64,000 nt of DNA from UBA5239 sp031548025 (lineage in GTDB: Bacteria > Verrucomicrobiota > Lentisphaeria > Victivallales > Victivallaceae): contig JAVBRM010000074.1 in the NCBI GenBank assembly GCA_031548025.1, positions 1 through 64,000 on the forward strand, written 5' to 3'. Shown here piece after piece: positions 45,017-53,627 of the stretch. Positions within the stretch are counted from its first letter, which is position 1, and every line of letters begins with the position of its first letter. Both the position numbers and the translations under genes were made by a program. The notes under the pieces were generated by a model. It had not been told where the DNA came from, made no database searches, and was given only the letters and a program-made list of their open reading frames with translations.

Positions 45017-48000
45017 ATGAAACTCTCAAGTCTTTTGCTGGCGACGTTCATGGCCGTAAATCTCATGGGCGCCAAACTCACGGTGGATAATTATTCCTTT
45101 ACCGCCAAAACTATGGCCGACGAAAAAAATCCGGGAGTCAATGACGATCCCGAATTCAAAAAACTGACCGACGGCCTGGTTTCCCGCGAGGATGTAAAAG
45201 ACAAAGCGCCCCGGATCATCTGGCGGCATCGCGACAACTCCCGCCGTCCGGTGGAAATCCGTTTCAATTTCGCCACCGAAATTAAACTCGATGAGGCCAT
45301 TATCCACATTTCCCGCGGCAAGAAAAGCTATGGAATCAAAGACATCAAGCTGGTGGGGATCACCGCTTCCGAGGACAAAATCCCGCTGGGCGGCCTCACG
45401 TTGAACCATCCCTATGAATTGCCGGCGGGCGAACCGCAATTTTCGGCGATCACCGTCAAATCCGAGGACGCTCAGCCGATCAAATCGCTCGAGGTGATCA
45501 TTACCGCTACCGGTGGCTTCCTCTGCCTGAATGAAGTCGAATTTTTCGGCGAAGCCCTGCCCCCGCGGCAGGCCGAATCCCCGTCCGCCAATCCCCAGAT
45601 GAAGCTGGTGGAGAAAAGCGTTCCCGGCTTGCGTATGTACCGCGAAAAACAGCAGTTCGTGCTGGAAAACGACTACGCGATTTATGCAATCGATCCCCTG
45701 TACTGCGGCGCGGTGAATTTTGCCTACGACAAAGTTTCAAAAACCAATCTGGTACGTTACGATGAACCCGGACAGGGATTCGGCCCGCTCTTTGCCGACC
45801 GTTTCTGGCCGGGCGGACGGGAAAACCGCGATATGTACCGTTACCTTGAATACCAGGCGGAAATCATCAGCGACACCGCCGAGAACAAACAGGTCCGCAT
45901 GACCGGGCACGGCAAATCGGGCATCTTTACCAATGTCATCATCGAAAAGCTCTACACCCTCGCCAAAGATTCCTCGGTTTTGAAAGTCGATTTCACTATT
46001 ATCAATGGAAAAGCCAATATGGCTCCGTTGAACTACGGATATTGGATGGCCGGCGGCGTGCAATGTCCCGGCCAGTATCAGCGGATTATGCCGGGCGTTA
46101 ACGGCACGGAAGTCCATCCTTCCACCGGCCAGGTCGTCGCCCGCGCCCTGAGCAGCGGCTGGTTTGGCGCGCAGTTCGGTGATTCCGGACTGGCGATCGC
46201 GGTGCCTTATGAACTGCTGAAGGAAGTTTATTATTGGCCGCAAAACGTTTTTCACGGTACCATGGAGTGCAAGCTCGGCGTCTATCCGATTCAAGCCGGA
46301 GAAAACATGCAGTTTACTTTTGCCATGTGTCCGTTTTCCGGTATCGGCGTCCCCGCCAAGGTGTCGCCGCTGATGGCCGGAAGCTTCGGACTGGACTCAA
46401 ACTATGCGGAGGCTCCGGCTTCAAACACCCTGAAACTGCGGATGTTCAAACCGGGCAGTTACCGCGTCAAAATTTCCGCCGGGCAAGCCCGAAACGGCAA
46501 AGTCGAATTCCGCGAGTTGAAAACCGCTCCTCTGCCGGAAATGGCGCTCAATGCCGCGGTCGAATACTCACTGACCGGATTAACCGGAACCACAGTAGTC
46601 AAGGTGGAAGTGCTGGAAGCGGACAAAACCGTTTTCGCCATGGAAGGCATGACGATTATCGGCAAGGGAACCGGTCCGTACACCCTGACCCCGGACTGCC
46701 CGAAAAAGCCCGACTTGCCGGTCGAAGGCGGCAAAACCAATTTGAATTTCAACTCCATGGCGTACCGGACCGAACACTTCAACTGGGCCAAACCTTATGC
46801 GGGCGGCAAGCCCAAGGTCCTGGCGGTAAACTTCCGCAAGGGCGGTATCCGCGACATGATCGAACTGGCGCAGCGTTTCGAAATGGACCTGACCACCAAT
46901 TTCATCGGCGGCATCTGGCGCATCAGCGGCCCGGTGATGTCGCTCAATCCGAATACTTGCCTGAATGAATTGAGTGAAAAACTCAAGCAGCGTTATGACG
47001 TGATCATGGTTTCCGGCGACATCTGGATGCTGTTGACCCCGGCCATTGCCGAAGCCATCCTCGCTCAGGTGGAGCAAGGCGCGGGACTGATTCTCTGTTC
47101 GCCCGAAGGGCACCCCGAAGCCCTGTCGAAGTTCATCTCCCCGGCCCCAAAAAAATCCAAACTCAACGGCAAATGGCAATCCGTCGACTCCAACAGCATT
47201 ACCGAAGGTATCCCGTTCAGCATTCTGCCGCCAACCCCGGCGACACGCTACACCACCACCGGCAAAGTACTGGCAACGGTCGGCAATGCTCCGCTGATCT
47301 CGACTTTCGAATACGGCAAGGGCAAGGTTTATGCCTTCTCTTATCTCATCGACCCGCCGAAGGATCAGGCGAAAAACGCCCCCGGCAATTATCAGCGCCG
47401 CAGCTCACTATTATTTCTGCCGCTGCTGACTTTCAACGATCCCGGGCTCAGTTATAAATTTCACGAATACCAGATGGCGCTGATCGGCAGGATCGTCTAT
47501 GATGCCGCCGGCAAAAAGACCAATATTTCCGGCAGCGCCCTGACCGCCGTCCCCGGTCAGTTCAAGGCCGTCCTGACCGCCGCCGCTTCGCAAAAAGTCA
47601 AAGCATCGTTGCAGATCCGCGATAAATTCTCCCGGAATACCGATTTGATCGAACAGGAAATCGAGCTGAAATCCGGGACCAATGAATTGGCGTTGACGAT
47701 TCCCGCGCAACAGTCTGGCGGATTGCATTTCGCCGACCTGAAAATCAGCGGCGAAAAAGGCGCGGAATGGTGGGGCAGCGCCACCTTCGACAATCCGGCG
47801 GCAGCCAAAATTTCCTCCGTGAAATTTGAAGACCGCCTCTATCGGAAAGATGAAACCATCAAGCCCGTCGTGAAAATCGACGGCGAGGCAAAAATCAAAG
47901 TATCGCTGCTCGATAATTACGGCAACGAATTCGCCCGTGCCGAAGGAGCGAACCCTGAATTGAGCTTCGCCGACTGTCTGACTCCGGCTTGCCGTCTGGT

Positions 48001-50308
48001 GGTGGAGTTGGAAGCGGACGGCAAGGTCATTGACCGTTCGGTTCACCGTATCGCCTTGTTCCAGCGGCCCAATCCGCGCGATTTCCATATCGCGCACGGC
48101 TGGCCGGGAATTTCCATGGAAGGAACTCAATTGTTTCTGGTACCGTATTATATTTCGATTCTCCGGGAGTTCGGCGCTACTTGCTCCAGCGGGTCCGGTT
48201 CCGAGTGGGAAATTCCGGCGGTGGAAAAAGCCCTGCGGGATGGCAATTTGCTTTTCGGCAGCACCAGTACCAGAGGTGTCAGCATCGGCGGCAAGCGTCC
48301 GTTCGATATCAAGGTCAAGGCCAAAGATAAATTCGACCTGATCCGGGTTCCCTGCCTCAGCAAGCCCGGTTTCAAGGATGAAGTCGAAAAAAGCTATGCC
48401 GGTTTCGGCCCGGCCTACAAATACGGAGTGTTGACTGTCGCCGGGCCCGACGAAGCCAATATGATCAGCGAATGGGACGGCTGTTTCTCCCCCGACTGTC
48501 AGCACGCTTTGCGTGAATGGCTGAAAACTCAGTATCCTTCGCTGGAAGCGCTGAACCAGAGCTGGCAGACCGAATTCAAATCCTGGGACGAGGTCATCGC
48601 CAAAACCGCGCCGGAAGTACGCAACGGCAAATCCTTCGCCGCCTGGGTCGATCACCGGAGGTTCAACGACTGGAACCGCGCCGATGCCATTGGGCGCATA
48701 GTCAAGGGCATTGCCAAGGGCGATCCCGAGTTGGCTTATTCGCTCTCCGGCACGTCGGAAACCAACCCGGTCAATGCCTGGGACTGGTATTTGCTGATGC
48801 GGCACCTCACAGCCATGTCCAGTTATATCGGCGAACAGACCATTCAGCAGGCCAGTTTCACCACAAACCGCCTGCGAATGAATCCGTGGATCGGCTACGA
48901 CCGCGACTTCGACACGGAAAATCAGCGTCTCCTCTATACCCTGATGAACGGCGCCACCGGCTGGAGCATTTATGCGGGCAACTTCTACGTGAATCCCGAC
49001 TACACCCTGCCGCCGCGTGCCCAGGAGCTCATCCGTGCCATCAAGCGCTACACCAACGGTCCGGCTCAGGCAATCGGCGGCACCCGGAGATACTCGTATC
49101 CGATCGCCTTCCATTATTCGCCGTCTTCGATCAAAGTCGGCTGGATCATCAACCTCGACGAACAGCGCAAGAGCGCGGTTAACGGCTACAAAATCCTGAC
49201 CGAAGACGCCTCTCTGAGTTATGATTACGTGGCTTACGGACAGCTCGAAACCACCGGAATGCCGGATAAATACCGGATTTTCATCATGCCGGTTTCGGCG
49301 GCACTTTCCGCCAAAGAAACCGCCGCCGTTGAGAAATTCGTCAAAAATGGCGGCATCGTAATCGCCGACATGGCCGCCGGAATTTACAATCAGCACGGCG
49401 CGCCGCAGGCCAACGACCAGATCCTCAATATTTTCGGACTGAAAAAACAGGGCGAAGTCAAGGCTCAAGCCGTCGAAATCAAAGGCAGCGCCGCTACTGC
49501 CGCCGGGCTAACTTTGCAAGGCTTGAACCTGAAAGCCAAATATGTGGAAGAGGGCATCGTCCCCGTCTCTGCGCAAAGTCTGGCCACTGCCGAATACAAC
49601 GGCAAATCCTCCCCGGTGGCGTTCGTCAACAAGTACGGCAAGGGTCTGGCGATTTACCTCGGATGCTCGGCCATCGGCAGCATCGGCGAATGGCAGGAAA
49701 TGCGCTACGCCAAGGGTAACCAGGCGGATATGGCGCTGTTCAATACCCTGTTCAAAAATCTTTGCGACCGGGCTGAAATCAAGCCGCAGGTTACCGCGCC
49801 GACTCTGAATTCCACCTCGATTTTTGTCCGGGAAGCAGCCAATATGCGGATAATCGGGCTGGTTCGCAATCACCTGCAGGCCGCCAACTTCGATCCTCAA
49901 CCGAAAAAACACGCGGTCAATCTCGAGGGCAAATGGCATGTTTACGATTTGCTTTCTTGCGAGTACCTCGAATATGGCGACAAATTCGAATATACCTTTG
50001 GCCCGACGACCCAAAATGCTTTTGTCCTCTTGCAGTACAAGGCGGAAAAACTTACCGCTCAGGCCGGCAAGGACAACCGTATTACCCTGAAGCTCGTTGC
50101 CGCCACCGATAAATACGCCGATCATGTTTTCCGGGTCGAGCTGAAAGATCCTTCCGGCAAGGTCAACCCGGCGTATTCGCAGATGGTTTATGCTCAGGGC
50201 AACCGCGGCGAATTCAAGCTGGTGCTGCCCCTGAACGCCCCGGCGGGCAAATGGACTCTCACAGCCACCGACGTTCTGACCGGAATTTCAACCAATCTGG
50301 AGTTGTAA
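45017..50308 (+). CDS. Cassette F: very large secreted GH42-like glycoside hydrolase
   Basis: This 1,763-residue protein, the largest in the window, has a signal peptide (KLSSLLLATFMAVNLMGA) and an N-terminal galactose-binding-like domain (about 20-180). A ThuA/amidotransferase-like part follows (about 590-760), then a GH42-type barrel from about 1050. GPDEANMISEWDGCFSPDC and the LEALNQSWQTEFKSWDEV segment match GH42 beta-galactosidases, with Glu1146 a candidate acid/base. A trimerisation-like domain follows (IFIMPVSAALSAKETAAV), with sandwich modules at the end. Beta-galactosidase-like action is inferred. The SGNH gene starts 1 base after its stop. Confidence 0.78.
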   Translation: MKLSSLLLATFMAVNLMGAKLTVDNYSFTAKTMADEKNPGVNDDPEFKKLTDGLVSREDVKDKAPRIIWRHRDNSRRPVEIRFNFATEIKLDEAIIHISRGKKSYGIKDIKLVGITASEDKIPLGGLTLNHPYELPAGEPQFSAITVKSEDAQPIKSLEVIITATGGFLCLNEVEFFGEALPPRQAESPSANPQMKLVEKSVPGLRMYREKQQFVLENDYAIYAIDPLYCGAVNFAYDKVSKTNLVRYDEPGQGFGPLFADRFWPGGRENRDMYRYLEYQAEIISDTAENKQVRMTGHGKSGIFTNVIIEKLYTLAKDSSVLKVDFTIINGKANMAPLNYGYWMAGGVQCPGQYQRIMPGVNGTEVHPSTGQVVARALSSGWFGAQFGDSGLAIAVPYELLKEVYYWPQNVFHGTMECKLGVYPIQAGENMQFTFAMCPFSGIGVPAKVSPLMAGSFGLDSNYAEAPASNTLKLRMFKPGSYRVKISAGQARNGKVEFRELKTAPLPEMALNAAVEYSLTGLTGTTVVKVEVLEADKTVFAMEGMTIIGKGTGPYTLTPDCPKKPDLPVEGGKTNLNFNSMAYRTEHFNWAKPYAGGKPKVLAVNFRKGGIRDMIELAQRFEMDLTTNFIGGIWRISGPVMSLNPNTCLNELSEKLKQRYDVIMVSGDIWMLLTPAIAEAILAQVEQGAGLILCSPEGHPEALSKFISPAPKKSKLNGKWQSVDSNSITEGIPFSILPPTPATRYTTTGKVLATVGNAPLISTFEYGKGKVYAFSYLIDPPKDQAKNAPGNYQRRSSLLFLPLLTFNDPGLSYKFHEYQMALIGRIVYDAAGKKTNISGSALTAVPGQFKAVLTAAASQKVKASLQIRDKFSRNTDLIEQEIELKSGTNELALTIPAQQSGGLHFADLKISGEKGAEWWGSATFDNPAAAKISSVKFEDRLYRKDETIKPVVKIDGEAKIKVSLLDNYGNEFARAEGANPELSFADCLTPACRLVVELEADGKVIDRSVHRIALFQRPNPRDFHIAHGWPGISMEGTQLFLVPYYISILREFGATCSSGSGSEWEIPAVEKALRDGNLLFGSTSTRGVSIGGKRPFDIKVKAKDKFDLIRVPCLSKPGFKDEVEKSYAGFGPAYKYGVLTVAGPDEANMISEWDGCFSPDCQHALREWLKTQYPSLEALNQSWQTEFKSWDEVIAKTAPEVRNGKSFAAWVDHRRFNDWNRADAIGRIVKGIAKGDPELAYSLSGTSETNPVNAWDWYLLMRHLTAMSSYIGEQTIQQASFTTNRLRMNPWIGYDRDFDTENQRLLYTLMNGATGWSIYAGNFYVNPDYTLPPRAQELIRAIKRYTNGPAQAIGGTRRYSYPIAFHYSPSSIKVGWIINLDEQRKSAVNGYKILTEDASLSYDYVAYGQLETTGMPDKYRIFIMPVSAALSAKETAAVEKFVKNGGIVIADMAAGIYNQHGAPQANDQILNIFGLKKQGEVKAQAVEIKGSAATAAGLTLQGLNLKAKYVEEGIVPVSAQSLATAEYNGKSSPVAFVNKYGKGLAIYLGCSAIGSIGEWQEMRYAKGNQADMALFNTLFKNLCDRAEIKPQVTAPTLNSTSIFVREAANMRIIGLVRNHLQAANFDPQPKKHAVNLEGKWHVYDLLSCEYLEYGDKFEYTFGPTTQNAFVLLQYKAEKLTAQAGKDNRITLKLVAATDKYADHVFRVELKDPSGKVNPAYSQMVYAQGNRGEFKLVLPLNAPAGKWTLTATDVLTGISTNLEL

Positions 50309-50309
50309 A

Positions 50310-51770
50310 ATGATTATTCACCCGGAAGCCGCCCGCATCTACGAGCCGAATTTGCTCCGCAACCCGGATTTCACCACGCGCCTGCGGCTCCGGTTTTATC
50401 AAGGGCCCATGGAGTACGACGAGGCGGAAATGGCTCGCTTGAGCGGCGGCAGAATGTTCGAAAATATCGATGTCGATAACCTGATCCACACCAACCCGGA
50501 AAATGCCCTGAGCTACGGGCGGCGTTTCCAGTGCACCGTTACCGCCCGGGGCCGCGGTGTGATTCAATTTGGCATCCGCGCGGTTATTTCGGAAGAACAC
50601 TACGCGGTAGACCACGCCGACCGGACCAGCCCGGAATATCCGTTGAACGATGAATGGCAGACCTTCACTTTCGAGGGGTTGGAAACGGCAAAATCCTGTC
50701 TTTACCACGACCGTTTTTTCGTCGAAGTTCCCACAGGGTCATTTGCGGAAATTAAACACGTCGGATTCTGCTACCGCCGGATCAATGACCCTGCATGGCG
50801 TTTCAAGCCGTCCCACGCCATTGCCACGCCGGGGGAACCGGTCCGCTTTACCCTGCATACCGGTCTTCCCTTCCGACATTTGCAATGCCTCCATTATGCC
50901 GGGCATCAGCGAATGGCGCGGCCCTGTGAATCAAGCGAAATCACCACCGACGCCAACGGCGATTTTTCCTATGAATTTCAAATGCGCGGCGGCTGTATCG
51001 ACGGCGAACGCGTTTCGTTCATCGATCCCCAGACCGGCGTCAAACACAGTTTCTTCGCCAGTCTATTGCCTCCGGCTCAAGTGAAAAGAATGCGCAGTTT
51101 TGCCTCCGCCGCATCTTCGCCGCAAACGTTGCTGTTTCTGGGCGACAGTCTCACCGATTACGACCGGGGCAGAAATTACGTGGATATCCTCGCGGGACTG
51201 CTGCCGCATGACTGGATATTGAAAAACGCCGGGATCGGCGGCGATGATACAGAAAGACTTCTGAAACGTCTGCGTAGCGAACCGGTTCAGCGCAGCAACA
51301 TGTATGACGGGCTTTTTGACGAATCCCCCGACCGCGTATTTATTTTTCTGGGCGGCAACGATACCAAAGCTCCGTCCGCCACCGGTTACCGAGTCGCGGT
51401 TACTCCGCCGGAAAAACAGGAAAAACTGCTGCGCGAAATCATTCAGATAATCCGCAGCCGTACCCAAGCTCAAATCACGCTCATCGCCGCAGCCTCAAGC
51501 TATTCCCCCTACCAGGAGGAAAAAGCCGCCGCCATGCGCCGGGACGGAACTTCCCACAATCAGTTCGGCATAGACGAGCACATCCGCGCCTTTAATCAGA
51601 TAAATCAGAAGCTCGCATCCGAACTCGGGCTCGATTATCTGGACGTCTACAACGCCACCGCCAACCACCCGGACAAGAGGCAATTGTTCATCCCCGACGA
51701 CGGCGTTCATCTGTCACTAACCGGTCACGCCTGTATCGCGGAACAAATCCTGGCATCTATCTGCGAATAA
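50310..51770 (+). CDS. Cassette F: SGNH/GDSL-type hydrolase with an N-terminal sandwich domain
   Basis: The C-terminal half of this 486-residue protein shows all SGNH blocks: GDSLTD with Ser280, NAGIGG, FLGGND, and DDGVHLS with Asp464 and His467 completing the triad. The first 250 residues look like beta-sandwich. Family members remove acetyl or other acyl groups, often from glycans, which would fit co-expression with the GH42-like enzyme. No signal peptide is visible, so it may act in the cytoplasm or leave by another route. GGAG of the upstream gene end serves as its ribosome site. Confidence 0.83.
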   Translation: MIIHPEAARIYEPNLLRNPDFTTRLRLRFYQGPMEYDEAEMARLSGGRMFENIDVDNLIHTNPENALSYGRRFQCTVTARGRGVIQFGIRAVISEEHYAVDHADRTSPEYPLNDEWQTFTFEGLETAKSCLYHDRFFVEVPTGSFAEIKHVGFCYRRINDPAWRFKPSHAIATPGEPVRFTLHTGLPFRHLQCLHYAGHQRMARPCESSEITTDANGDFSYEFQMRGGCIDGERVSFIDPQTGVKHSFFASLLPPAQVKRMRSFASAASSPQTLLFLGDSLTDYDRGRNYVDILAGLLPHDWILKNAGIGGDDTERLLKRLRSEPVQRSNMYDGLFDESPDRVFIFLGGNDTKAPSATGYRVAVTPPEKQEKLLREIIQIIRSRTQAQITLIAAASSYSPYQEEKAAAMRRDGTSHNQFGIDEHIRAFNQINQKLASELGLDYLDVYNATANHPDKRQLFIPDDGVHLSLTGHACIAEQILASICE

Positions 51771-51810
51771 AGGTTCCGGCATCAAGTTACGGAAAAATTC
51801 AAACACGGTA

Positions 51811-51849
51811 TTGACAAACCGGGAAACATGTTGTATAATTATTACAACA
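51811..51849 (+). promoter_or_regulatory. Promoter and operator of cassette G
   Basis: Perfect TTGACA (51811-51816) and TATAAT (51834-51839) are 17 bases apart. A perfect 7-7-7 inverted repeat, TGTTGTA and TACAACA (51829-51849), covers the -10, so the regulator encoded just downstream could repress itself. Confidence 0.8.
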
Positions 51850-51879
51850 AAGTGAACCAAGAAGAACAATGGTTTAATA

Positions 51880-52971
51880 ATGCCCAGTAAAAAAGATCTG
51901 ATATATGAAGCATTGAAAAGGAAAATCACGTATGAGGATTTTCCCGAAGGGCGTATTCCCAACGAAAAAGAGCTGGCGTCCGAACTTCAGGTATCCCGAG
52001 GGACCTTGCGCAAGGCCCTCCTCAAACTTGAGCAGAATGACTTGATCGAGCGGATACGTTCACGTGGAACTTTTGTCAAAAATATCGCGGATACCGGTTC
52101 GAAACGCTCTATCCTGTGCATTATTTATCCGGAAATAAAAATTCAGAGCCCGTTTATTTATGTTTTTCCCGGGATTGAATTTGAAGCGAAGCGATACGGC
52201 TATGAAGTAATAACCATCAGCTTCAAGCAAGTGGAAGACATGACACCGGAAAATTTCAATAAATTGTTTACGGCAAAAGATTTTGCCGGGATGCTGCTGT
52301 GCATGAAACGTGATCATATTCGTGAGGATTCCCCCTGGAGTCAGGCTGAGTTTCCCGGAGTGGTTCCGTTCGCCGCCAGCGAGAGCAATTTTCCCGGCAA
52401 CCTGGCGATAATCAATTCCAATTCCTGTGAGAATTGGCGGCACGGAGTCGAGTATCTCCTGGCATGCGGGCACCGGCGTATAGGTTGTATTGCCAGTATC
52501 AGCAATCTTGACCGTATCCGCAGGATGCCGGAGAAAGAATACCGGCGGTTGCTGGCAGCCAATGGCGCCGACGACAGCTCGGAACTGATTGTCCGGGCCA
52601 ACTATGACAAGCAGGAAATCCAGCAGGCGGTCGATTATTTTCTGGATCTGCGCAATCCGCCTACGGCCCTGCTGTGTCATTCGGATTTTTATGCGATCTA
52701 TGCGTATGAAGCCCTGGCTCAGCGCGGCTGGGAAGTTCCCGGTGATATCGCGGTGATGGGAACTTGCGGTTATCCCGGTTCCGAATTTCTGGAAGTGCCT
52801 TTGAGTACCGTCAGCTATAATTATTACGACTGCGGCAGGCAGGCGGTTCAATTGATCATGAATTCGGAAAACTGGTTTGGCAAGCCCGGTCCGGCTCCGG
52901 TCACGACCGTGCCGGGAACCCTGATTGAGCGAGCAAGTACCGCCATACGCCGCGCGGTAGTAAATATTTAA
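51880..52971 (+). CDS. Cassette G: GntR regulator with a LacI-type sugar sensor
   Basis: This 363-residue protein has a GntR winged helix (GRIPNEKELASELQVSRGTLRKALLKLEQ) and a periplasmic-binding-protein-like sensor (SILCIIYPEIKIQSPFIYVFPGIE, VPGDIAVMGTCGYPGSEF). It shares architecture with the cassette F regulator. It heads the operon, with the prepilin following after 13 bases. Confidence 0.87.
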   Translation: MPSKKDLIYEALKRKITYEDFPEGRIPNEKELASELQVSRGTLRKALLKLEQNDLIERIRSRGTFVKNIADTGSKRSILCIIYPEIKIQSPFIYVFPGIEFEAKRYGYEVITISFKQVEDMTPENFNKLFTAKDFAGMLLCMKRDHIREDSPWSQAEFPGVVPFAASESNFPGNLAIINSNSCENWRHGVEYLLACGHRRIGCIASISNLDRIRRMPEKEYRRLLAANGADDSSELIVRANYDKQEIQQAVDYFLDLRNPPTALLCHSDFYAIYAYEALAQRGWEVPGDIAVMGTCGYPGSEFLEVPLSTVSYNYYDCGRQAVQLIMNSENWFGKPGPAPVTTVPGTLIERASTAIRRAVVNI

Positions 52972-52984
52972 GGAGATTTTTGAA

Positions 52985-53614
52985 ATGAAAGAAAAGACGT
53001 TTTTTACACTTATCGAACTCCTGGTTGTTATAGCTATAATAGCATTATTGGCGGCAATGCTGCTGCCGGCGCTGAGTCAAGCCAGGGAACACGCCCACAA
53101 GGCCAAGTGCACCAGCAACATCAGGCAGTACCAACTTTATATGATTCAGTATGCGGGCGATTTCGGGCACGCACCTTCCGGTACGAGCAACGCCGGCGAT
53201 TACTGGGTCCGGAACCTGCAATCCTATATCGGAAACCTGCGATACAACAGCGATGATTTCAGCAAAATCATTTTGAAAATCGGTATCTGCCCGAAGCGGA
53301 TCGAAGAAAAACACCGGGAACACTGGCTGAGTTACGGTTTGAACAGAAAAGTTATCAAAGTGGGTGTCAATGAGATAAAAACCAATGTCGTCTGTCTGGT
53401 CGACACCGGCGGCGGCATCAATCTCAACTATTATGAGGAAGATTGGGTGGAGTACCGCCACCTTCACGGTTTGAACATGTCATTTTGGGATGGAAGCGTC
53501 CAATACACCAAAGAAACGATCATTTTCCCGTACTATTCCGATCCGAAACTGGCGCCGTTGGTATTGCGGCAAAATCCGCTTTTTCGAATGTGGTTTATCG
53601 AAAAATTATTATAG
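52985..53614 (+). CDS. Cassette G: prepilin-type protein
   Basis: This 209-residue protein starts MKEKTF then FTLIELLVVIAIIALL, so the residue before the cleavage site is Phe. A complete H-X9-DG-like motif (HLHGLNMSFWDGS) lies near residue 175, followed by a longer tail than in the other copies. AAGGAG precedes the start. It is 13 bases from the enzyme gene. Confidence 0.85.
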   Translation: MKEKTFFTLIELLVVIAIIALLAAMLLPALSQAREHAHKAKCTSNIRQYQLYMIQYAGDFGHAPSGTSNAGDYWVRNLQSYIGNLRYNSDDFSKIILKIGICPKRIEEKHREHWLSYGLNRKVIKVGVNEIKTNVVCLVDTGGGINLNYYEEDWVEYRHLHGLNMSFWDGSVQYTKETIIFPYYSDPKLAPLVLRQNPLFRMWFIEKLL

Positions 53615-53627
53615 GAGATCCCAAATA

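Noticed and set aside
47411..49468. 685-codon open frame on the minus strand
   Set aside because: It is antisense to the GH42-like gene, has no ribosome site or domain, and is explained by composition.
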